DNA of 62,276 nucleotides from an uncultured Clostridia bacterium. Lineage in GTDB: Bacteria; Bacillota; Clostridia; Lachnospirales; CAG-274. The stretch's first letter is position 1, and each line of letters begins with the position of its first letter. Below the pieces are notes generated by a model. The model was not told where the DNA came from. It was given only the letters and a program-made list of their open reading frames with translations, and searched no databases. Of this stretch, positions 17,688 through 26,801 are shown in pieces. The DNA lies in NCBI GenBank assembly GCA_944381435.1, contig CALWLD010000012.1, positions 1-62,276 on the forward strand, written 5' to 3'. A program made the translations under genes and the position numbers.

Positions 17688-19355
17688 ATGAAAACAGATA
17701 TACAAATAGCTAATGAAACAAAAATGGAAAATATAGAAAAAGTTTTACAACCATTTGGTATAGGCATTGATGATTTAGAGCTTTATGGTAAATATAAAGC
17801 AAAAGCATCTAAAAACCTTTATAACAAAGTTAAAGACAAAGAAAATGGTAAGCTAGTTTTAGTTACTGCAATAAACCCAACCCCTGCAGGTGAAGGCAAA
17901 ACAACAACAACTATAGGGCTTTCTCAAGCTCTTAACAAAATAGGTGTAAAATCTTTAGTAGCTCTTAGAGAGCCATCTCTTGGACCTTGTATGGGAATAA
18001 AAGGTGGAGCTGCTGGTGGAGGATATTCACAAGTTGTGCCTATGGACGAAATAAACTTACACTTTACAGGAGATTTACACGCTATAACAACAGCTAACAA
18101 CCTTCTTAGCGCTATGTTAGATAACCATATACATCAAGGAAATGAGCTTGATATAGATACAAGAAATATTACTTGGAAAAGAACTCTTGATATGAACGAT
18201 AGAGCCCTTAGAAACATTACAATAGGCCTTGGTGGTAAAATAAACGGTGTACCACGAGAAGATGGCTTTATGATAACTGTTGCATCAGAAATAATGGCTA
18301 TTTTATGTTTAGCAAATGATATAAACGATTTAAAAGAAAGGCTTGGTAAAATAATAGTAGGATATAACACAAAAGGTGAGCCTGTTACTGCTAAAGATTT
18401 AAAGGCAAACGGTGCTATGACTGTTTTATTAAAAGATGCTATTAAGCCTAATTTTGTACAAACATTAGAGCATACACCAGCTATTATACACGGTGGACCT
18501 TTTGCAAACATTGCTCACGGCTGTAACAGCGTACAAGCTACAAAGCTTGCTTTAAAGCTATCAGATGTGGCTATCACAGAAGCAGGCTTTGGGGCAGACT
18601 TAGGAGCAGAAAAGTTTTTTGATATTAAATGTCGTATGGCAGGCTTAAAGCCAGATGCTGTTGTTTTAGTTGCTACTATAAGAAGCTTAAAATTTAACGG
18701 TGGTGTTGAAAAACAAGATTTTAATACACCTAATGTAGAGGCAGTTAAAAAGGGCTTTGCTAACCTAGAAAAACATATTGAAAATGTTAAAAAATATAAC
18801 TTACCTATCGTTGTAACCTTAAATTCTTTTACAACAGATACAAAAGAAGAAATAGACTTTGTAAAAGAAAAATGTAGCGAAATAGGCGTACGTTTTGCTT
18901 TATCTAATGTATGGGCAGAAGGTGGCGAAGGTGGCATAGAGCTTGCAAACCAAGTTTTAGAAGCTTTAAAAGAAGAGGCAGATTTTAAATGCTTATACGA
19001 TGAAAAATTATCTATAGAAGAAAAGCTAAATATTATAGCAAAAGAAATATATGGAGCAGATAGCGTTAAAATCTTACCTAAGGCTAAAGCTGAAATTGCT
19101 CAGATAGAAAAAATAGGCCTTGATAAAATGCCTATTTGTGTTGCTAAAACACCAGCATCTTTTTCAGATAACCCTAATCTTTTAGGTAGACCAACAGGTT
19201 TTGATGTAACAATAAAAGAGGTAAGAGTTTCAGCAGGTGCAGGTTTTATAGTTGCATTAGCAGGTGATGTTATGGTTATGCCAGGCTTACCTAAAGTTCC
19301 TTCAGCAGAAAATTTAGATATAGATGAAGATGGAAATATAGTAGGGCTTTTCTAA
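17688..19355 (+). CDS. fhs: Formate--tetrahydrofolate ligase
   Basis: A 555-residue ligase making 10-formyl-THF from formate, THF and ATP; it works in one-carbon metabolism and, in acetogens, in the Wood-Ljungdahl methyl branch. The P-loop [18 protein letters not shown] is near residues 66-83, [20 protein letters not shown] follows, and [12 protein letters not shown]-like substrate loops are intact (here EINLHFTGD). GGAGGG precedes the ATG. It stands alone, with a perfect terminator, so no folate-cycle partners are adjacent. Confidence 0.96.
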   Translation: MKTDIQIANETKMENIEKVLQPFGIGIDDLELYGKYKAKASKNLYNKVKDKENGKLVLVTAINPTPAGEGKTTTTIGLSQALNKIGVKSLVALREPSLGPCMGIKGGAAGGGYSQVVPMDEINLHFTGDLHAITTANNLLSAMLDNHIHQGNELDIDTRNITWKRTLDMNDRALRNITIGLGGKINGVPREDGFMITVASEIMAILCLANDINDLKERLGKIIVGYNTKGEPVTAKDLKANGAMTVLLKDAIKPNFVQTLEHTPAIIHGGPFANIAHGCNSVQATKLALKLSDVAITEAGFGADLGAEKFFDIKCRMAGLKPDAVVLVATIRSLKFNGGVEKQDFNTPNVEAVKKGFANLEKHIENVKKYNLPIVVTLNSFTTDTKEEIDFVKEKCSEIGVRFALSNVWAEGGEGGIELANQVLEALKEEADFKCLYDEKLSIEEKLNIIAKEIYGADSVKILPKAKAEIAQIEKIGLDKMPICVAKTPASFSDNPNLLGRPTGFDVTIKEVRVSAGAGFIVALAGDVMVMPGLPKVPSAENLDIDEDGNIVGLF

Positions 19356-19364
19356 AGTTAAAAT

Positions 19365-19410
19365 AGTTATAAAAAAAGTGAAGATAAAAATCTTCACTTT
19401 TTTTATAACT
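19365..19410 (+). terminator. Terminator of fhs
   Basis: Perfect 20-base arms around a six-base A-rich loop start ten bases after the fhs stop. The core AAGTGAAGATAAAAATC reappears imperfectly at 19542-19565, as if the region was partly duplicated. Confidence 0.88.
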
Positions 19411-19443
19411 ATTAGATTTTTTGCTTTAAGGAAAGGTTTTTCA

Positions 19444-19530
19444 AATTATCCAAACCCACCCACCGCCCTTATGCGGGGACACCCCGCACCCCGTGAGCTA
19501 TCAACTGAAATTTTTGATATGTATTTATTT
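19444..19530 (-). repeat. Dispersed GC-rich hairpin element, long copy at 19.5 kb
   Basis: An island of G+C in AT-rich DNA. The hairpin TGCGGGG-ACA-CCCCGCA is at 19472-19488, flanked by CACCCCGTGAGCTA on one side and CCCACCCACCGCCCTTA on the other. On the minus strand it aligns along its whole length with the copy at 11620-11677 except for an internal block absent there. It lies in the 304-base gap after fhs. A 65-codon frame runs through it and the next repeat but looks non-coding. Confidence 0.75.
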
Positions 19531-19574
19531 TGTCTATAGTTTGAAGTGAAGATAAAAATCTGCACTTTTTTATT

Positions 19575-19650
19575 ATTACAATTAAGGTACGACTTAATTA
19601 AATAAATTTTAGGAGAGCCTGTTTTTAAACACAAAGTGTTCAAAAAATTG
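19575..19650 (-). repeat. 3'-end-associated dispersed element, copy at 19.6 kb
   Basis: ATTACAATTAAGGTAC, then TTAATTAAATAAATTTTAGG and GCCTGTTTTTAA, then the small hairpin AACAC-AAA-GTGTT and CAAAAAATTGATT. The copy at 49535-49674 has AATAC-AAA-GTATT at the hairpin, so both sides of the stem changed together. It sits ten bases beyond the 3' end of the SNase/HhH gene. Confidence 0.75.
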
Positions 19651-19659
19651 ATTACTTAA

Positions 19660-21306
19660 TTATCTTATAACAATATAGCTTTTTATTTTGTCATATACAT
19701 TGCTAGCATTGTTATTTTTGAAAAATTCTTCAACTTCTTCTAAAGAACCAAAGTTATCTTGTTCTCTATATTTTATTATGTTATCTACCAACAAGCTATT
19801 AATACCGTTATTTAATGATAAAAGCTCTGTTCTAGATGCAGTGTTTATATTTGTATATAAGCTAATTTTATTGTTAATGTGGCTTACATTTAAAGGAAGC
19901 TGGCTTGCATTTCTTATAGGCCTGTTGTTCATTAAATGATAAGTTTCGTTAGTAGGTATACCTTGAGCATACATTTGTTCTTTTGTTGCTGTGTTAATAT
20001 TTACATATATATCTTCGTTTTTATTAACATAAATTGCATCTTTAACTTTATCATAATCGCTTAAGCTAATTATATCTTTTAAATCTGTTTTATTATATAA
20101 TGTTTTATTTTTTATTTTTTCAGCTGTAGTTTTACCAAAAATAGCAGTAAGCTCGTTTAAGTTATCTGTGTTTAAATTTGTAAAAACATTAAGGTTATCT
20201 TCTAGGTAATGAATGTCTTGCTCTATTATGTTTCTTGAGCCAAGCTTTGAAAGCTCCATTAATGTTTTATATGTATATCCGTTTTTTCTATAAGATATTA
20301 TATCATCAGCAAAATAGTAAGGCACATCAGCACCTGTAAGATAAGTTTTGTTAGATAAAGAAATGTTTGCTCTGCCAGATGATTTGCTTACATCTATGCT
20401 AGATTTATCTTCTACAGATATAAAATCAGATATTTTGTTATATTCATCACGAGATATAATATCTATAAGTTGCCCTGTATATGAAAAATCATTTTTGCTT
20501 CTTTTATTTAATATTTTTGTAATGTTAGCATCAGACATATTATTTAATGTTTTAAGCTCAAACTCGTTAGCAGTGTTAATGTTAGTGGAAACTGTTAATG
20601 CGTGTTTATTTTGGTCGTATATTTTTTTGGTAAAGCCATTAACGAATTTTATTTCTTGTATGTTAGAAAATGGGTTTTTCTCTCTATATTTTATGATTTC
20701 TCTTGCAAGCTCTGTAGATACACCTTTTAGATGTTTTTCTAGCTGGTCTCTAGTTGCAGTGTTAATGTTTATTTTATCGTTAGTTTGTAAAAGGTTGCTA
20801 CCGCTAGAACCTGTAATGCTAGAATAATTTTTATCTTCAAAACGCCACATACCTAGCAAATCAGATTTAGCGTTGTTTTGAGATGCTAAAAGGCTGTTAT
20901 ATGTACCACCTTTGTTTTGCTTATTATCTATAACAGCATATCCGTTTTGTACCATTTCGTTGTTTATGTTTCTACCGTTAAGATATACAAGCATATAATT
21001 AAATTTACCACCGCTATAAGAGCTACCATCGTTTATAAGGGTTACATTTTGTCCTAAAAGGGCAGAAGTTAAATAATCATAGCTTGTATCAAAGCCTTTA
21101 GCATCAATGCCTTTTAGCTTAACATAAGCCGTATCTTTGTTAGGAAGCTCTACTTTTATAGTATCGCCATCTAAAACTTGTAACACTTTAGCAGATACGT
21201 TATTTTCTGTAATTTGATTAATCTCTTTAGAATATGTAGGGATATTAAACCCTAAAGTTATGCTTATAATCAGCATAAAAGAAAGTATTTTTTTATAAAT
21301 ATTCAT
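19660..21306 (-). CDS. Secreted protein with a degenerate SNase-like domain and about six HhH (ComEA-like) repeats
   Basis: A 548-residue protein with an N-terminal signal peptide (IYKKILSFMLIISITLGF). Residues about 38-155 follow the thermonuclease fold: LQVLDGDTIKV, then GID, then NGRNINNEMVQNGYAVID. By eye the three catalytic residues of staphylococcal nuclease are lost: Arg35 is Lys63, Glu43 is Gly71, and Arg87 is Phe102 or Asn103. From about 178 come units starting ININTATRDQ, NINTANEFEL, NISLSNKTYL (divergent), NLNTDNLNEL, NINTATKEQM and NINTASRTEL, the helix-hairpin-helix DNA-binding repeat of ComEA. The ATG at 21306 has AAAGGTGAT upstream and is preferred to the GTG at 21315. It is likely an extracellular, non-catalytic DNA-binding protein; the role is unknown. 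Confidence 0.82.
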   Translation of the reverse strand: MNIYKKILSFMLIISITLGFNIPTYSKEINQITENNVSAKVLQVLDGDTIKVELPNKDTAYVKLKGIDAKGFDTSYDYLTSALLGQNVTLINDGSSYSGGKFNYMLVYLNGRNINNEMVQNGYAVIDNKQNKGGTYNSLLASQNNAKSDLLGMWRFEDKNYSSITGSSGSNLLQTNDKININTATRDQLEKHLKGVSTELAREIIKYREKNPFSNIQEIKFVNGFTKKIYDQNKHALTVSTNINTANEFELKTLNNMSDANITKILNKRSKNDFSYTGQLIDIISRDEYNKISDFISVEDKSSIDVSKSSGRANISLSNKTYLTGADVPYYFADDIISYRKNGYTYKTLMELSKLGSRNIIEQDIHYLEDNLNVFTNLNTDNLNELTAIFGKTTAEKIKNKTLYNKTDLKDIISLSDYDKVKDAIYVNKNEDIYVNINTATKEQMYAQGIPTNETYHLMNNRPIRNASQLPLNVSHINNKISLYTNINTASRTELLSLNNGINSLLVDNIIKYREQDNFGSLEEVEEFFKNNNASNVYDKIKSYIVIR

Positions 21307-21407
21307 AAATATCACCTTTTAATAAAATTTATTTATATATTATACCAAATTTAAAATATTTTTTCTATAGTAAATTAAATATTTTAAATTAAAATATGTA
21401 AAAAAAA

Positions 21408-21436
21408 TTGAATTATAAAATATATTGTTATATAAT
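21408..21436 (+). promoter_or_regulatory. Sigma-A-type promoter for the foldase-like gene and ABC unit
   Basis: TTGAAT (21408-21413), a 17-base spacer and TATAAT (21431-21436) lie 35 bases before the ATG at 21471. Confidence 0.6.
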
Positions 21437-21470
21437 GAAATAAAGATTTATTGTAAAAATAGGTGATATA

Positions 21471-22460
21471 ATGAGGAAATATAGAAGAAGTAAGAAATAT
21501 TACAGGTATAGAAGATATGCTTTTGTAACAATTTTTGTTTTAGCTTTTTTATATGCTAGCATAAAAATAATAAAATACATTAGCATAGATAAAGACTATG
21601 TTTTAAAGATAAACAATGAGTATATATATAAAGATGAATTTTTGTTATATTTATATGAGCAAGAGGACATTTTTGAAGAAATAGGTGGGGTTGATATATG
21701 GGAGACAGATTTTGACGGTGTTGCTGCTAGAGATGTTGCTAAAAACAACGCTATAAATTCTATTAGCATTTTAAAATCTGCTGTTTATCAGTCTGAAAAC
21801 TTAGGGATATATATAACAGAAGAAGATGAAAATACATATAAAAAAGAGGCAGTTTACCTACAAGAATCTATTAAAAATGAAAAAAATATAGAAATACCTT
21901 TAGATATATGCGAAAAATTTGAAAAAGAAAAAATAATAGAACAAAAAGTATATGATTATATAACAAGTAGCTTTGTTGTAGACGATAAAGATTTTGAAAA
22001 ATATTTTAACGACTATATAGATAAAAATAAAGATAAAACAAAAAATATAAACCTAGATTACATATTTATAAAAAACAATGAAAGCTTTGATGCTAAAGAA
22101 AGGGCTAACAATATAGCTAAAGAGGTTTCCTTTGAAACAGATTTTGATAAATTTAAAGAAGAGCCTAATATAGAAGTTTATAAAAATATAGATTTAAAAA
22201 ATGGTATATTTGAGCCTAATATAGAAGAAAAGGTTTATAAGCTAAGCGAAGAAAGTGTTAGCAATGTAATAGAAGGCATAGATGGGTTTTACATATTTAA
22301 AATAAATGAAATATTAAATGCTAACATAGAAGAAATTGAAAATATTGTTAAAGAAGAATATATAAAAGGGAAAAAAGCCGAAATTTATACAAATGAGACA
22401 AAAAATTGGTTAAATAATACAAAAATAGAAAAAAATAATGAAATATTAGCAAACATATGA
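21471..22460 (+). CDS. Membrane-anchored SurA/PrsA-like foldase homologue
   Basis: A 329-residue protein with a very basic N-terminus (RKYRRSKKYYRYRRYAF), one membrane helix (about 18-37) and an extracytoplasmic body. YVLKINNEYIYKDEFLLYL matches the SurA N-terminal chaperone pattern (a short strand then an acidic helix), and the C-terminal part (NLDYIFIKNNESFDAKERANNI to VIEGIDGFYIFKINE) resembles a parvulin rotamase domain with weak conservation. It may help fold exported proteins. It is not a lipoprotein, unlike PrsA. It precedes the ABC exporter genes by 31 bases and probably shares their transcript. Confidence 0.65.
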   Translation: MRKYRRSKKYYRYRRYAFVTIFVLAFLYASIKIIKYISIDKDYVLKINNEYIYKDEFLLYLYEQEDIFEEIGGVDIWETDFDGVAARDVAKNNAINSISILKSAVYQSENLGIYITEEDENTYKKEAVYLQESIKNEKNIEIPLDICEKFEKEKIIEQKVYDYITSSFVVDDKDFEKYFNDYIDKNKDKTKNINLDYIFIKNNESFDAKERANNIAKEVSFETDFDKFKEEPNIEVYKNIDLKNGIFEPNIEEKVYKLSEESVSNVIEGIDGFYIFKINEILNANIEEIENIVKEEYIKGKKAEIYTNETKNWLNNTKIEKNNEILANI

Positions 22461-22491
22461 TATAATTAAAAAATACTTTGGAGGTGATGTT

Positions 22492-23229
22492 TTGGAAGAT
22501 AAAGAAGAATATTTAATAGAAGTTAAAAACCTTTCAAAAATTTACACAATGGGTAGCGAAAAGATAGTAGCCCTTGAAAACATTAACATAGGCTTTAAAA
22601 AGGGCAAAATATACTGCCTTTTAGGTACATCAGGTAGCGGTAAATCTACACTGCTAAATATGATAGCAGGCCTTGAAAGATGTACAAAAGGAAGTATTAT
22701 ATTTAAAGGTAAAAACATAGAAAAAATGAGCGAAGAAGGGCTTGCTATATTTAGGCAAAAATATTTAGGCTTTGTCTTTCAATCTTACAACCTTTTGCCA
22801 ACCTTAACTGCTCTTGAAAACGTAACCTTACCCCTTGTATTTATGGGAGTTAACAAAAAGGTTAGAGAGAAAAGAGCTAAAGAAATGCTAAAGGCGGTAG
22901 GCCTTGAAAAAAGGTTAAAACATAAGCCTTCTGAAATGAGTGGTGGCCAGCAACAAAGGGTAAGTATAGCTAGAGCATTTGTAAACAACCCTCAAATAAT
23001 ATTTGCCGATGAACCTACAGGTAACCTAGACACCAAAACAACCTACGAAATGATGAACCTTATTACAAGCAAAGCAAGAGAATTTAACCAGACGCTTATT
23101 ATTGTTACCCACGATTTAGAAATTGCAGAATATGCAGATGAAATAATTTATTTAAAAGACGGACATATTATAAAAACAGAAACTAACGAAAACCCAAAAC
23201 ACGAAGTAATATATAACCCAAATGAATAA
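22492..23229 (+). CDS. ABC transporter ATP-binding protein (LolD/MacB type)
   Basis: A 245-residue ATPase with Walker A GTSGSGKST (about 45-53), Q-loop FVFQSYNLLP, signature MSGGQQQRVSIARA (about 147-160), Walker B IIFADEPTGN and the switch His in VTHD. It belongs to the MacB/LolD/FtsE class that drives mechanotransmission exporters rather than importers. The start is the TTG at 22492, seven bases after GGAGG; the nearby ATG at 22487 is out of frame. It pairs with the permease at 25343, with a surface protein gene between them. Confidence 0.92.
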   Translation: MEDKEEYLIEVKNLSKIYTMGSEKIVALENINIGFKKGKIYCLLGTSGSGKSTLLNMIAGLERCTKGSIIFKGKNIEKMSEEGLAIFRQKYLGFVFQSYNLLPTLTALENVTLPLVFMGVNKKVREKRAKEMLKAVGLEKRLKHKPSEMSGGQQQRVSIARAFVNNPQIIFADEPTGNLDTKTTYEMMNLITSKAREFNQTLIIVTHDLEIAEYADEIIYLKDGHIIKTETNENPKHEVIYNPNE

Positions 23230-23259
23230 TTTAATTCTAACAATAAAAGGAGATTTAAT

Positions 23260-25350
23260 ATGAAATTTTTAAAAATATTTTTAATAGCTATTATCTTTAT
23301 AAATAGTGGGTTATCTGTATCTTATGCTAACGATACAACAGAAGAAACCACTCAATCTACAAAGCCTTCTCTTAAAATGAGCGGTAACAATACATATAGC
23401 ATAGAAGCAGGTAAAAGCACACAGGTTACAATACCTGTTGTAAACACATCAGCAGATATAGCACTTGATGTTCTTATACAGGCAAAAGCAGGAGGAGATA
23501 ACAGCCCTCTTACCATAGGCTTTGTAAACAACTCAGACAGAACAAGCAAAATTTTAAGAGGTGGGAGCCATAATGTAGTTTTATCTATAGATGTAGATAA
23601 AAATGCTACAACAGGTAGATACCCTGTTACTTTAGAATATTCTTTTACAGGGCTTGATAAACAAACATTTACAGGAAGTGATACTTTCTATGTGAAAATA
23701 GATAATGGTAGCGTTGTACCTACAGTTGCTCTTAACAATTTAAAAGTATCTAAAGATAACGTAGCTTTAGGTGATGAATTTAGCATAAGTGCTACTTTAG
23801 AAAATGTTTCTGGTATGGAGGCTAACAATGTAAATGTGGAGCTTATAGGCCTTGAAGAAAACAATATGAGCGTTGTTGGAGGCACTAGCAATGCATTTTT
23901 CTCTAAAATGTCTGCTAACACTAGCCAACCTATATCTTTTAACCTAGCTACAACAAACCTTACAAAAGAAGGCTCTAACAAAATAACAATAAAAGTTACA
24001 TATAACGATTTTTCAGGTAAAGAATATACAAAAGAATATTTTGCCTATGTAACAGCATCTAAAACAGGTAGCAACACAGGTAATGCCGATTTAAAAATAA
24101 CAAGCCTTGTTGCTCCAACAGGTACATTTAATGTTGCACAAAGCGGTACCTTCAAATTAAAAATAAAAAATGAGGCAAATACAGAGGCAAAAGGGGTTAA
24201 AGTAACTGCTAAATTACCAGAAAACATAGTTCCTACATCGTCTAACATTGTGCTTATAGATAGCATAGGAGCAAAACAAGAAAAAGAAGTTAGCTTTAGC
24301 GTTGCACCTACTGCTAGTGCAGTTACACAAACTTATTCTATAGGGTTTTCAGTAGAATATGACACAGGCAGTAAAACAACAGGTACAGATGGTACTACAA
24401 CATCTAACAACATAGTTATAGAACAATATGCAGGATTTAACGTAAACAACCCAACACCTAAAAAAGAAGGTGAAGAGGCTAAAACATCTGTTCCTAAAAT
24501 AATTGTTAGCAGATACGAATCTAACCCTACTATCGTAGAGGCAGGCAAAAGCTTTGAGCTATCTATGAACTTTAAAAATACTCACGAATCTAAAACTGTA
24601 AAAAATATAAAAATATTTTTAACTGTAGAAGATAAAACAGAAGAAAAAGGTAATGTTTTTGCACCAGATAATTCTAGTACTACATATTTTATAGATAGCA
24701 TAGCTCCTAAACAAGAGGTATCTCATACATTTAACCTTTTTGCTGTTCCTGATGCAAAGCCTCGCTCTTATACTGTAAATGTAAACCTAGAATATGAAGA
24801 TGAGCAGGCAAACGAATATAAATCTGTTGAGCTTGTAGGGGTTAACGTTAAACAACAGGCAAGCCTAGAGCTTAGCGAAATAACAAAACAAGATATAGGA
24901 AACATTGGCACACCTATGAACATTAATTTTCAGCTTTATAACACAGGTAAGGTAACTTTATCTAACCTTATGATAAAGCTAGAAGGTGAAGGCTTTGATA
25001 CATCTACAGCTACTAACTTTATAGGTAATTTTGAATCAGGGGCTACAGAATATTACGACGGTATGTTTACCCCTACAGAGTTAGGAGAGCAGACATTAAA
25101 GCTTATAATAACTTATAACGATACAGATGGAAAAGAAGTAGAAAAAATAGAAGAATTTAAAATAAATGTAGAAGAAATGGTTATGCCAGAAGATGATATG
25201 GGAATGATGGAGCCTATGCCTGAGCCTGAAAATAAATTTCCTGTAAAAACTATTGGCATAATATGTGCAGTTGTGTTTGTTATTGGTATTGGTATTTTTA
25301 TAGGTGTTAAAAAAGCCAAAGCCAAAAAGGAGCTGGATTTTAATGACTAG
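23260..25350 (+). CDS. Surface-exposed NEW3/CARDB-like protein of an ABC exporter
   Basis: A 696-residue protein with a signal peptide (MKFLKIFLIAIIFINSGLSV), then about four or five beta-rich modules of the NEW3/CARDB (COG1361, S-layer-like) kind. Each resembles VSKDNVALGDEFSISATLEN or FNVAQSGTFKLKIKNEAN, with a closing YNDFSGKEYTKEY-like strand. A Met-rich acidic linker (640-656, six Met in 17) and a C-terminal helix (about 663-687) follow, ending in a short lysine-rich tail. The gene overlaps the permease gene by eight bases and follows the ATPase gene, so it is probably the dedicated extracytoplasmic subunit, in the place a MacA adaptor holds in Gram-negatives. Substrate unknown. Confidence 0.78.
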   Translation: MKFLKIFLIAIIFINSGLSVSYANDTTEETTQSTKPSLKMSGNNTYSIEAGKSTQVTIPVVNTSADIALDVLIQAKAGGDNSPLTIGFVNNSDRTSKILRGGSHNVVLSIDVDKNATTGRYPVTLEYSFTGLDKQTFTGSDTFYVKIDNGSVVPTVALNNLKVSKDNVALGDEFSISATLENVSGMEANNVNVELIGLEENNMSVVGGTSNAFFSKMSANTSQPISFNLATTNLTKEGSNKITIKVTYNDFSGKEYTKEYFAYVTASKTGSNTGNADLKITSLVAPTGTFNVAQSGTFKLKIKNEANTEAKGVKVTAKLPENIVPTSSNIVLIDSIGAKQEKEVSFSVAPTASAVTQTYSIGFSVEYDTGSKTTGTDGTTTSNNIVIEQYAGFNVNNPTPKKEGEEAKTSVPKIIVSRYESNPTIVEAGKSFELSMNFKNTHESKTVKNIKIFLTVEDKTEEKGNVFAPDNSSTTYFIDSIAPKQEVSHTFNLFAVPDAKPRSYTVNVNLEYEDEQANEYKSVELVGVNVKQQASLELSEITKQDIGNIGTPMNINFQLYNTGKVTLSNLMIKLEGEGFDTSTATNFIGNFESGATEYYDGMFTPTELGEQTLKLIITYNDTDGKEVEKIEEFKINVEEMVMPEDDMGMMEPMPEPENKFPVKTIGIICAVVFVIGIGIFIGVKKAKAKKELDFND

Positions 25351-26731
25351 TATTGATATTTTAAAAATGGCATTAAAAAATCTAACTAAAAGAAAATTAA
25401 GAACAGCCCTTACTATACTAAGCGTTGTTATAGGGGCAAGCTCCATTATAATAATGGTATCTTTAGGTGTTGCCTTAGATGAAAGCTTTGATAAACAGAT
25501 ACAATCAATGGGCAATATAACAAGTATAGATGTTAATGCTAATTATAACGGTAAAACAGGTATTACAACAGAAGATATAAACAAATTTAAAAACATAGAA
25601 GGTGTAAGCGCAGTAACTCCTGTCTTAAGGAGCGAGCTTAGAATGATGATAAATGGCGATAGATATGTAGGTTCTTTTACCGTAATGGGGGTAGACCCTG
25701 CTACCACAGATTTATTAGGTTACACAGCTATAGAAGGTAGAGGGCTAACAGAAGAAGATGCAGGCACATATAATATGGTTGTAAACCCTCTTATTGCCTA
25801 TGGTTTTGATAAAAAGGGCAAAGGTGAGCCTTATCCTAGATGGATATATACAGAAGAAGAAGTTCCAGAAGGGGTTGAAAAGCACGAGCTTTTAAACCAA
25901 AAAGTAACTATAACTACAGATAGAAACTTTGGTGTTAATAAAAAATATTTAGGAAATGGCTCTGATGTAGACAAAACATTAAAGCATAAAACCTATAAAG
26001 CAAACATTGTAGGTGTTGTTAATAAGCCTGAAATGTATGGAGAAAATTATGTTATATTACCTATCGATACTTTAGAAAAAATAAGAAAAGATACAGAAAA
26101 AGTATATGGAAATAACAACGGACAAAATACAAGAAAAGGCTATGATAGGGTTATTGTTAAATGCCAAGATATAGAAGTTGTACAACAAGTTATGGACAAT
26201 ATAAAAGATTTAGGGGAATATAACGTATATTCTCCTATTGAATACATATCATCTGCTAAAAAGACTAACACTAGTATACAAGTGTTATTAGGTGCTATTG
26301 GAGGTATATCTTTATTTATAGCAGCTATTGGTATAACTAACACTATGGTTATGGCAATTTATGAAAGAACAAGAGAAATAGGGATAATGAAAGTTATTGG
26401 TGCTAAAATAACTGATATAAAAAGGCTATTTTTATTAGAGGCTATCCTTATTGGCTTTTTAGGCGGTGGGCTAGGTGTTTTATTTAGCCATTTAATTTCC
26501 TTTGCTTTAAATAAGCTATCACCTATCATAATGCAATTAATGGGAATGGGCGTAGCTATGGGAGGTATGGTTATGGGAGCAGAGGAAGAGGTTAGCAAGA
26601 TATCTTCCATACCTTTATGGCTAAGCATTGCATCTTTAATATTTGCAAGCCTTATAGGGCTTATGGCAGGTTATTTCCCAGCAAGACGTGCTGTTAAAAT
26701 AGAAGCTTTAAAAGCTATCAAATCAGAATAG
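25343..26731 (+). CDS. MacB/FtsX-type ABC transporter permease
   Basis: A 462-residue permease. Helix 1 lies at about 18-40 (LTILSVVIGASSIIIMVSLG), then a large extracytoplasmic MacB-type domain (about 45-325), then three helices of the FtsX domain, including AIGGISLFIAAIGITNTMVM and the YERTREIGIMKVIGA coupling region, and a final helix before the conserved ARRAVKIEALKA tail. A Met/Gly-rich loop lies between the last helices (26531-26580). The ATG at 25343 (AGGAG upstream) is chosen over an upstream in-frame start inside the previous gene. It is the transmembrane partner of the ATPase at 22492. Confidence 0.9.
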   Translation: MTSIDILKMALKNLTKRKLRTALTILSVVIGASSIIIMVSLGVALDESFDKQIQSMGNITSIDVNANYNGKTGITTEDINKFKNIEGVSAVTPVLRSELRMMINGDRYVGSFTVMGVDPATTDLLGYTAIEGRGLTEEDAGTYNMVVNPLIAYGFDKKGKGEPYPRWIYTEEEVPEGVEKHELLNQKVTITTDRNFGVNKKYLGNGSDVDKTLKHKTYKANIVGVVNKPEMYGENYVILPIDTLEKIRKDTEKVYGNNNGQNTRKGYDRVIVKCQDIEVVQQVMDNIKDLGEYNVYSPIEYISSAKKTNTSIQVLLGAIGGISLFIAAIGITNTMVMAIYERTREIGIMKVIGAKITDIKRLFLLEAILIGFLGGGLGVLFSHLISFALNKLSPIIMQLMGMGVAMGGMVMGAEEEVSKISSIPLWLSIASLIFASLIGLMAGYFPARRAVKIEALKAIKSE

Positions 26732-26744
26732 CTATAAAACTTAT

Positions 26745-26798
26745 AAACAAAATAAAATAATGCTATATATTTATATATAGCATTATTTTATTTTGTTT
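26745..26798. terminator. Bidirectional terminator after the ABC unit
   Basis: Two 26-base perfect arms with a two-base centre, A-rich at one end and T-rich at the other, serve both the plus-strand permease and the converging minus-strand anti-sigma gene. Confidence 0.9.
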
Positions 26799-26801
26799 TG
26801 T

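Noticed and set aside
19446-19643. 65-codon minus-strand ORF
   Set aside because: It runs across two dispersed repeats and the GC hairpin, lacks a ribosome binding site and has no protein-like pattern.
25096-25515. 139-codon minus-strand ORF across the ABC genes
   Set aside because: It is antisense to two clearly coding overlapping genes and its composition is an artefact of their codon use.
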